From: Planctomycetota bacterium
GTDB lineage: Bacteria; Planctomycetota; UBA1135; UBA2386
Reading direction: 5' to 3'
Assembly: GCA_020425915.1 (NCBI GenBank)
Contig: JAGQQZ010000191.1
Span: forward strand, 1 to 7,501
DNA: 7,501 nt
Shown here: piece by piece, positions 1-5,445 of the stretch
Position numbering within the stretch: the stretch's first letter is position 1
Layout of the letters: the number at the start of each line of letters is the position of its first letter
The notes under the pieces: model-generated
What the model saw: only the letters and a program-made list of their open reading frames with translations
Database searches by the model: none
What the model was told of the DNA's origin: nothing
Position numbers and translations under genes: made by a program

Positions 1-335
1 AAGAACGTGACCCTGCCGAGTCCGACCGCGAGTGGCCGTCGCAGCAGCGTCCGGACCATGTCGCGTTCGATCTCCAGCGTCGCCAGCATCCGGTCGAGCG
101 CCCGCAGTTCGCCGCGCGCGGACTCGAGGGCAGCGTCGCGGGCCGGTGCGATCATCGGCTCGAACAGCCGCGCGAGTTGGAAGCCGTCCCATTGTTCCCG
201 GCAGGCGTCGAGTCCGGGGAATTCGACCGCGACGTATGCCGACGCGGGGATCGCGTCGGCCGGTCCGCGATCGTTCGGTGGATCGCCGACGGGGAGGAGG
301 CAGAGGGTAGTGGCGAGGGACAGACACATGTTCAT
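1..335 (-). CDS. Predicted exported protein, N-terminal part (cut by left edge)
   Basis: The minus strand is open from an ATG at 333-335 to the window edge, giving the first 111 residues. No stop interrupts it, and most third codon positions are G or C as in the neighbouring genes, so coding is well supported. The N-terminus (MNMCLSLATTLCLLPVG) looks like a short hydrophobic signal segment but lacks the usual basic residues, so export is likely rather than certain. It is followed by a segment starting ASAYVAVEFPGLDACRE and then a charged helical stretch (residues about 65-95). The '...AYVAVEFPG...' opening resembles exported planctomycete proteins of unknown function. I do not recognise a catalytic motif. 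The start is supported by a GGAG at 342-345, six bases upstream. A second ATG two codons later is less well placed. It lies 71 nt downstream of the channel gene on the same strand and could be co-transcribed with it. Confidence 0.72.
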   Translation of the reverse strand, partial: MNMCLSLATTLCLLPVGDPPNDRGPADAIPASAYVAVEFPGLDACREQWDGFQLARLFEPMIAPARDAALESARGELRALDRMLATLEIERDMVRTLLRRPLAVGLGRVTF

Positions 336-341
336 GGGGTT

Positions 342-345
342 CTCC
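342..345 (-). promoter_or_regulatory. Ribosome binding site for the left-edge exported protein
   Basis: The minus strand reads GGAG here, six bases before the ATG at 333-335. It favours that ATG over the in-frame ATG at 327-329. This is seen directly; its use is inferred. Confidence 0.55.
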
Positions 346-406
346 GAGTCTGCGGTGCGGCGCTTGCGAGCCGGCTTCTCCAGTATTCCGAAACGTCGGC
401 CGGATG

Positions 407-1201
407 TCAGAGCTTCGATCCGCAGGCGTAGCAGAACACGGCCTGTGGATCGTGTCCCTCGGCGAGGCACGATGGGCACACCTGCGTGGACACACTCGGC
501 GCCGGCAGTCGCGCGAACTCGGCGGCGAAGATCCCGGTCGGCACCGCGATGATCCCGTAGCCGGCGATCATCAGCAAGCTGGCGATTCCACGTCCGAGTG
601 GGGACTGCGGCGTGATGTCCCCGAACCCGACCGTCGTCACCGTCACGATCGCCCAGTAGACCGAGGTCGGGATGTCGGTGAACCCGCGATTGTCAGGGCC
701 TTCGATGTAGTACATCAACGAGCCCGTTACGACGACCAGAGAGATCACGACGACGAGGAAGACGGTGATCTTGTGGAAGCTCGCGCGCAGCGCGCGCATC
801 AGTGCATGCGACTCGCCGATGAACCGTGCGAGCTTGAGGACTCGGAACACGCGCACGACGCGGAATATCCGCACCGTCGCGAGCGCGTGACTCCCTGGCA
901 CCAGCAGGCTCGCATAGGTCGGCAGGACGGCCAGAAGGTCGATGATCCCGAAGAAGCTCAGCGCGTAACGTGCGGGCCGCTGGACGCAAGCGAGCCGAAG
1001 GACGTATTCGAGCGTGAACAGCACCGTGAAGGCCCACTCGATCGCTCGCAGGGTCGGGCCGTAGTGTGCGTTGATCTCCGCGACGCTCTCGAGCATGAGC
1101 GCCAACACGCTGGTCACGATCGCGATCAGCAGGGCGACGTCGAATGCCTTCCCGGCCGGCGTGTCGGCTTCGAAGATCACCTCGTACAGTCGCTTCCGCA
1201 T
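407..1201 (-). CDS. Voltage-gated potassium channel (6-TM ion transporter) with C-terminal zinc ribbon
   Basis: Predicted inner-membrane cation channel of 264 residues, the usual length for bacterial Kv-type subunits that assemble as tetramers. Helices S1-S3 lie at about 18-38, 52-72 and 80-100. S4 (about 108-126) carries a voltage-sensor ladder with basic residues at every third position: R111, R114, R117, R120, K123, R126. S5 is about 143-166. The pore helix leads into the selectivity filter TTVGFGD (189-195), which is diagnostic for K+ selectivity, and S6 follows at about 205-228. The tail ends in C242-x2-C245-x11-C257-x2-C260, a probable cytoplasmic zinc ribbon that may mediate assembly or sensing. 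The ATG at 1199-1201 has only a weak upstream purine run (GGGA, very close), so translation initiation may be inefficient. The gene diverges from the secreted-protein gene and lies upstream of the left-edge exported gene on the same strand. Channel type is near certain; gating and physiological role are not shown. Confidence 0.95.
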   Translation of the reverse strand: MRKRLYEVIFEADTPAGKAFDVALLIAIVTSVLALMLESVAEINAHYGPTLRAIEWAFTVLFTLEYVLRLACVQRPARYALSFFGIIDLLAVLPTYASLLVPGSHALATVRIFRVVRVFRVLKLARFIGESHALMRALRASFHKITVFLVVVISLVVVTGSLMYYIEGPDNRGFTDIPTSVYWAIVTVTTVGFGDITPQSPLGRGIASLLMIAGYGIIAVPTGIFAAEFARLPAPSVSTQVCPSCLAEGHDPQAVFCYACGSKL

Positions 1202-1340
1202 GTCCCAAGCTCAGCGTCCGGTCGGGCGGAACACCAGGACAAACAGTGGTAAGGACGCCCTCGGGAGAGTGCGCCGGTGGACGTGCCGAGACCGGCTGGC
1301 AACAATGTTACGGTTCCGATTCCTCACGCTACGGACCCTC
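1202..1340. other. Divergent intergenic region between channel and secreted-protein genes
   Basis: This 139-nt stretch must hold the promoters or leaders of the minus-strand channel gene and the plus-strand secreted-protein gene. I looked for -35/-10 pairs and paired operator half-sites and saw none convincing. If the secreted protein starts at the alternative in-frame ATG at 1305, the region shrinks to 103 nt. Confidence 0.5.
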
Positions 1341-3014
1341 ATGATCACACGACTCGCACCGTTCGTCGCCATTGCCGCCCTCGCAGCCGGCTCGCCTGCC
1401 CAGTCCTTGATCGTGCCGACCAGTGCGGCACTGGCTGACGGAACCTCGAGCACGGCAGAGCCGCTCGGCGGATCCGGAGGACGGTCCCAGTGCGTGTACC
1501 CCAGCAGCCAGTTCGCGGGAGGTGGCAGCATCCTGACGATCACGCGATTGCGCTGGCGTGCCGACGCCGGACAGATCGGCACCGGCGGGAACTGGACCAC
1601 GGTTCGGGTCGACATCGGCACTTCGGCGAATCCCTACAACGCGCTGTCGAGCACGTTCGCATCGAATCTCGGTGCCGACGTGATCACCGGCTACATGGGA
1701 CCCGTGACCGTTCTGCCTGCGAGCGGTGGATCGCCCAACGACGTGATCGTCGACGTCACGCTGACGACGCCGTACGCCTACAACATCGCGAGCGGCGACC
1801 TGCTGATCGACATTCACACGAGCCTGTACAGCGGCGACTCGAACGGGCGGGTGCTCGATTCGGTCTCGGGTGGGGCCGAAGGCGGGCGCGTGTTCTCGAC
1901 TGGACGGAGCTCGCCGACCGGGACCGTCGACGGCGACGTCCTCGTCGTCATGGTCGACTACACCACGATGGGCGGCGCGGCGGTCGCGCCGTACGGAACG
2001 GGCTGCGGTGGCGGCGGCAACGGCTCGACCTTCTACGAGTTGTTCGACGGCGGGAACCCGTTCGATCTCGGTGGTCCCGGAACGGGTTGGACCGCGTTGC
2101 TTTCGACCCCGAGCTACTTCGCGCTGCAGAGCTCGACCGCGATCGTCACGCCCACCGGACCGGCGACGCCGTTCACCGACGACCAGATCCAATCGTTCCT
2201 GCTGCCGTGGTCGATGCCGTATCCCGGCGGGACGACGTCGACGATCTGGGTCAGCTCGAACGGGTTCATCGCTCTCGAGTCGACGTCGAACGCGGGAGAC
2301 ATGGAGTCGCTCGAGGACTTCCTGTCGGGCCCGCCCCGCTTCGCGCCGCTCTGGCGTGACTTCAACCCGGGCGCGAACGGCGCGATCCACGCCGAACAGG
2401 ATCCGGGCGATCCGACCAAGTTCCACGTGACCTTCGTCGGCGTGCCGGAGTTCCCCAACACCGGCTCCAACACGTTCCAGACCACCTTCGAGCAGAACGG
2501 ATCCATCACGGTCTCGTACGGTTCGTGCTCGACGACCAACGCGCTCGTCGGCTTCACGAACGGTGGGGACGCCGTGGACCGAGGTGGTCTCGACATCTCG
2601 ACCGAGACCGTCGGTGGTTGGTTCCCCGGTGCGGACACCGACGCGATCGAACTGCGTGTCCAGGGTGGCGCGACCCCGATCGCCGGCACGACGATCACTC
2701 TCGAAGTCGATCAGGTCCCGTTCAGCGCGTTCGCGGCGACGATCTTGACGAGCTTCCAGAAGCAGTTCCCTGGTCTCGACCTCGCGATCATCGGCATGCC
2801 GGGTTGTGAGCTCTACGTCGGCAACGTGCTGACCTCGATCCCGGTCACGTTGACCGGCGCCGTGACCGAGACCCGAACCTTCGACGTTCCGAACTCGCCG
2901 TTCTGGATCGGCAACGAACTCCACATGCAGGCAGCGATCGCCGGTGCGACCGAAGTGCAGCCGCTGCCGGTCGCGGTATCGAACGGCTTGTCCCTGCTGA
3001 TCGACACGTTCTGA
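1341..3014 (+). CDS. Large secreted multi-domain protein (beta-rich N-terminal domain, NIDO-like domain, planctomycete-type C-terminal domain)
   Basis: A 557-residue exported protein. The signal peptide is clear: MITR, then a hydrophobic core to about residue 16, then SPA|Q with likely cleavage after A20. Residues about 22-212 form a Ser/Thr/Gly-rich, probably beta-sandwich domain. A Gly-rich linker containing GTGCGGGG surrounds C222. Residues about 255-440 resemble a nidogen-like (NIDO) extracellular domain, with IWVSSNGFIAL near 302-312 and GFTNGGD at 404-410. Residues about 459-557 form a C-terminal module (GMPGCELYVG, FDVPNSPFWIG, ending VSNGLSLLIDTF) that I associate with many planctomycete extracellular proteins. 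No catalytic motif is visible; a structural, adhesive or surface role is inferred. The start at 1341 gives the most typical signal peptide, although only a weak GGA lies at 1333-1335. An in-frame ATG at 1305 would add 12 residues. The DUF2809 gene follows closely on the same strand. Confidence 0.9.
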   Translation: MITRLAPFVAIAALAAGSPAQSLIVPTSAALADGTSSTAEPLGGSGGRSQCVYPSSQFAGGGSILTITRLRWRADAGQIGTGGNWTTVRVDIGTSANPYNALSSTFASNLGADVITGYMGPVTVLPASGGSPNDVIVDVTLTTPYAYNIASGDLLIDIHTSLYSGDSNGRVLDSVSGGAEGGRVFSTGRSSPTGTVDGDVLVVMVDYTTMGGAAVAPYGTGCGGGGNGSTFYELFDGGNPFDLGGPGTGWTALLSTPSYFALQSSTAIVTPTGPATPFTDDQIQSFLLPWSMPYPGGTTSTIWVSSNGFIALESTSNAGDMESLEDFLSGPPRFAPLWRDFNPGANGAIHAEQDPGDPTKFHVTFVGVPEFPNTGSNTFQTTFEQNGSITVSYGSCSTTNALVGFTNGGDAVDRGGLDISTETVGGWFPGADTDAIELRVQGGATPIAGTTITLEVDQVPFSAFAATILTSFQKQFPGLDLAIIGMPGCELYVGNVLTSIPVTLTGAVTETRTFDVPNSPFWIGNELHMQAAIAGATEVQPLPVAVSNGLSLLIDTF

Positions 3015-3085
3015 GCGACGATCGTTCGATCGCTCGCGCGACGAGAACGCCGCGCGCCCGCCCCAAGCTGGCGCTCGGCCTCGTC

Positions 3086-3448
3086 GTGGTCGTGGGGTTG
3101 GGTCTCGGGTCGCGTTCCGGTCACCCGGCGGTCCCGGTCTGGCTCGCCGTCAACGCGGGGGATGCGCTCTGGACGGTCTGCGCGTTCCTCGGCTGTGCGC
3201 TGGTCCTGCCGGCGGCGCGGACCCGGACGTTGTTCGCCCTGGCGCTCGTGGTCAGCTTCGCGGTCGAAGCCTCGCAACTGTGCCGAGCCGAGTGGCTCGA
3301 GACCCTGCGCGGCACGTGGCCGGGCCGGCTCCTGCTCGGATACGGCTGGCAGTGGTCGGACCTGCCGCGCTACGCAGCCGGCGCGTTGCTCGCCGCCGCA
3401 GTCGACGTGACGGGCTGGGCTCGGCGACGCGACTCGACGACCCGATAG
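3086..3448 (+). CDS. DUF2809 family small integral membrane protein (start uncertain, probably upstream)
   Basis: From the GTG at 3086 this encodes 120 residues of a small polytopic membrane protein. The DUF2809 family signature is visible: NAGDALW (23-29), FAVEASQL (58-65), a W-x-x-x-L-R element (70-75), GRLLLGYGWQWSDL (80-93) and a last helix starting YAAG (96-99). Function is unknown for the family. Starting at this GTG would leave only about nine residues of the first helix. The frame stays open upstream and reads RPKLALGLVVVV just before and across this point, as expected for a complete first helix. No ATG, GTG or TTG lies upstream in frame as far back as the last stop at 2807-2809. The candidates are CTG at 3068 and CTG at 3011, which overlaps the preceding TGA stop (CTGA) and would give 145 residues. 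No clear ribosome binding site decides between them. It is probably co-transcribed with the secreted-protein gene, and it converges on the minus-strand paralog with 21 nt between stops. Confidence 0.85.
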   Translation: MVVGLGLGSRSGHPAVPVWLAVNAGDALWTVCAFLGCALVLPAARTRTLFALALVVSFAVEASQLCRAEWLETLRGTWPGRLLLGYGWQWSDLPRYAAGALLAAAVDVTGWARRRDSTTR

Positions 3449-3469
3449 CCGCGTCGGACGTGCTCTGCC

Positions 3470-5266
3470 TCAGCGGTCCTCGTCGTCCTCGAATTCCTCG
3501 TCGGCCGGATCCACGACGGGGGGCTTCCGATCGAACGGTGTTGGAACCTCGACAACGTTGAAGATCGACATGCTCTTCGGCGGATCGGGATCGGTCAGCA
3601 ACTGGAACACGAGGTAGCGACTGTCACTGAGTCCGCTGTACGCCCGGACCCGCGCGGCGATGCCGTAGTCCCGGCGCAGGAACGCGATCAGGGCTCCGAT
3701 CCGTCCGCGCGCCCACACGAAGAACACGCGCGGATTGTCGACGACCCAAGGCATCAGCTCGGCGCCGCGCTGCATCTCGTGTCGGCGGAGGAAGTCGTAG
3801 AACTGTGGTGACTGCGTTCGCCAGCCGAGCGGTACCGACTCGTAGGTCTGTTCGTAGACCTTCAGCGGATTCTGGTCGTGGGACTTCAAGATCGCCGGTT
3901 GGATGAACAACACCTTGTTCACGAACCAGAGGTTGAAGTCGGTGAGACGATTCTCGAACACGGCATTGCGGTGCGCGAACCGCCGCGTGAGGAAGTAGTC
4001 CTGGGCGGCGAACGCGATCGAGGCGGCGGCCCAGCAAGCCAAGAATGCGTGGCTGCTCGCGTGGCCCTTGCGCAGCGCGAACTTCGATTCTCCCGATAGC
4101 AGGATCCAGATGCCGGAGACGAACGCCAGGGTGAACACTGGATCACCGATCCGTTCCGGCAGGCGCAGCGCGATCCGCAGGTAGAGCGAAAGTGCGATCA
4201 GGTAGAGCAGGTAACCCGACGACCAGACCAGGACGCGTCGGTCGCGCGCGAGCACGATTGCCGCGATGCACAGCGGCAGTAGGGCGAGAAACGTCTTGAA
4301 CTGCTCGAACAGCTGCGTGCAGGCGTCGGCGAGCACCGCCGGGCTCAGCTCGTCCTCAGGCAATGGCTCGGTGTACTTGAAGATGTTTCGAAGCGTCTCG
4401 AGGTTCCAGATGTCCTCGTTGACGTAGAACCAGTCCTTGAACAGCAGATAGTGGTAGCGCTGCCAGTGGTTGATCTGGAACAGGCGATGGTTCTCCTTGT
4501 TCGCCTTCGAGATCGGGTAGGAGTGGAACTTGCCGCGCAGCCGGTTGAACTCACGGAACTTCCGATACTCGTCGGATACGCCGTAGGTCTTCCAGACCAC
4601 GTGGGCCGTGCCGGCGACTCCGATCGGCAGGACGAACAGCAGCAGCATCGCGAGCGAGTAGCGTGACGGTCGGAAGGCTCGGAACGCGAGCAGCGCCGGT
4701 CCGATGACGACCATCGCGCCCTGCATCCCCCGCGGTCGGAACAGGAACCCGTAGGCGAGGGCCAGGCCGCACGCGAGGGCCGTCCACTTCGTCAACTTCT
4801 GTTCGCGGGCGTAGGCCACGAAGGCCAACGTCGCGATCCCCGTCAGCAGGATGCTCGACGAGTTGTAGCCACAGCGGATCAGGAACATGACGAACACGAG
4901 CGAGAACAGGCTCATGAGCGGCAGGAACACCGTCCGCGCGCTTGCGATCGAGGACAGCGCGTGGACGAACAGCGCGAGCGCCCAGAACAGCGCCGCGAAG
5001 TTCGCGTAGCCGAACCATGGGATGCGGTCGCTGACCTCGTGGTAGAGGAATGTCAGTGCGCCCGACAGGATCTGCGAGATGAAAGGCGTCTCGGCACCGT
5101 CCTCGATCATCGACAGGATGCCCGAGTTGTCGGTGACCTTGTAGGTCGGGGTGACCACCAGCAGGACGATCGCGAAGTACACCGTGGTCCAGCCGAGGGC
5201 GAACCAGGTGCGGTTCCGCGGCGAGTCGTCGAACCACCGGTAGAGTTTCTCGCTGAGCTCGTGCAT
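3470..5266 (-). CDS. Predicted GT-C-like polytopic membrane protein, paralog A
   Basis: A 598-residue inner-membrane protein. I count about 11 helices, near 21-40, 85-105, 113-131, 137-152, 161-176, 182-196, 203-223, 326-340, 346-366, 375-391 and 406-422. Basic loops (154-160, 196-202, 341-344, 395-400) fall on one side, placing the N-terminus in the cytoplasm. The external parts then hold the loop TPTYKVTDN with D46, an RPRG motif (177-180), a large loop (226-325) with SDEYRKFREFN, KDWFYVNEDIWNLE and PLPEDE (301-306), and a C-terminal domain (about 423-598) ending in a strongly acidic tail. This architecture matches GT-C glycosyltransferases, which use lipid-linked sugars, with D46 as the candidate catalytic acid; that role is inference. 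The ATG at 5264-5266 was chosen because residue-for-residue alignment with paralog B puts both TPTYKV motifs at 39-44. No clear ribosome binding site precedes it, and an in-frame ATG at 5344 would add 26 unlike residues. Confidence 0.88.
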   Translation of the reverse strand: MHELSEKLYRWFDDSPRNRTWFALGWTTVYFAIVLLVVTPTYKVTDNSGILSMIEDGAETPFISQILSGALTFLYHEVSDRIPWFGYANFAALFWALALFVHALSSIASARTVFLPLMSLFSLVFVMFLIRCGYNSSSILLTGIATLAFVAYAREQKLTKWTALACGLALAYGFLFRPRGMQGAMVVIGPALLAFRAFRPSRYSLAMLLLFVLPIGVAGTAHVVWKTYGVSDEYRKFREFNRLRGKFHSYPISKANKENHRLFQINHWQRYHYLLFKDWFYVNEDIWNLETLRNIFKYTEPLPEDELSPAVLADACTQLFEQFKTFLALLPLCIAAIVLARDRRVLVWSSGYLLYLIALSLYLRIALRLPERIGDPVFTLAFVSGIWILLSGESKFALRKGHASSHAFLACWAAASIAFAAQDYFLTRRFAHRNAVFENRLTDFNLWFVNKVLFIQPAILKSHDQNPLKVYEQTYESVPLGWRTQSPQFYDFLRRHEMQRGAELMPWVVDNPRVFFVWARGRIGALIAFLRRDYGIAARVRAYSGLSDSRYLVFQLLTDPDPPKSMSIFNVVEVPTPFDRKPPVVDPADEEFEDDEDR

Positions 5267-5445
5267 GCGTGTGCGCGGAATGCTAGCAGGGACGTCGATC
5301 GCGACACACCGGCGGGCGGCACATCGTCGAGCTGGCGGTGGCATCGTCGAATCGTGCTACGAGCGGGTCGACGCGTGGCCGGCTCCGGGGTTTCGGCCGG
5401 CGACGGCTCGCGGTTAGTCTCACCGACCGAGTGGAGGCCTCCGGA
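5267..5445. promoter_or_regulatory. Shared upstream region of the head-to-head paralogs
   Basis: This 179-nt non-coding stretch separates the start codons of the two paralogs and must carry divergent promoters or leaders. Visible elements are an 8-bp palindrome TGCTAGCA (5281-5288), a 9-nt direct repeat CATCGTCGA at 5322-5330 and 5342-5350 with starts 20 nt apart (about two helical turns), and a GGCCGGC repeated at 5377-5383 and 5395-5401. The last pair could fold into a 6-bp GC stem with a 12-nt loop in the plus-strand leader. I see no convincing sigma-70 boxes. A regulatory role for any single element is unproven. Confidence 0.4.
5433..5437 (+). promoter_or_regulatory. Ribosome binding site that decides the TTG start of paralog B
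   Basis: A perfect GGAGG lies eight bases upstream of the TTG at 5446-5448. It selects this TTG over the in-frame ATG at 5338 and the GTG at 5431, neither of which has comparable support. The GGAGG is the left half of a perfect 10-bp palindrome GGAGGCCTCC (5433-5442). Confidence 0.75.

Noticed and set aside
336..406. Terminator between the channel gene and the left-edge gene
   Set aside because: Only a 3-bp stem around GCTTGCGAGC is visible and there is no T-run. The 71-nt gap between same-strand genes is compatible with co-transcription.
404..1252. A 282-codon plus-strand open frame opposite the channel gene
   Set aside because: Low-complexity Arg/Asp/His/Glu-rich product; the minus strand encodes an unmistakable potassium channel.
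1329..2924. A 531-codon open frame on the minus strand opposite the secreted-protein gene
   Set aside because: Its product is dominated by Arg, Asp, Glu and Val with no domain or signal, typical of the reverse strand of a GC-rich gene. The plus-strand gene has a signal peptide and recognisable modules.
3014..3034. Hairpin after the secreted-protein stop (CGATC, GTTC loop, GATCG at 3019-3032)
   Set aside because: The stem is only five base pairs and no T-run follows. The next gene on the same strand starts within about 70 nt or overlaps, so a terminator is not supported.
5338..5445. Upstream extension of paralog B to the ATG at 5338
   Set aside because: The extra 36 residues are Arg-rich with no counterpart in paralog A, and the TTG at 5446 has a perfect ribosome binding site and matches the paralog's N-terminal length exactly.
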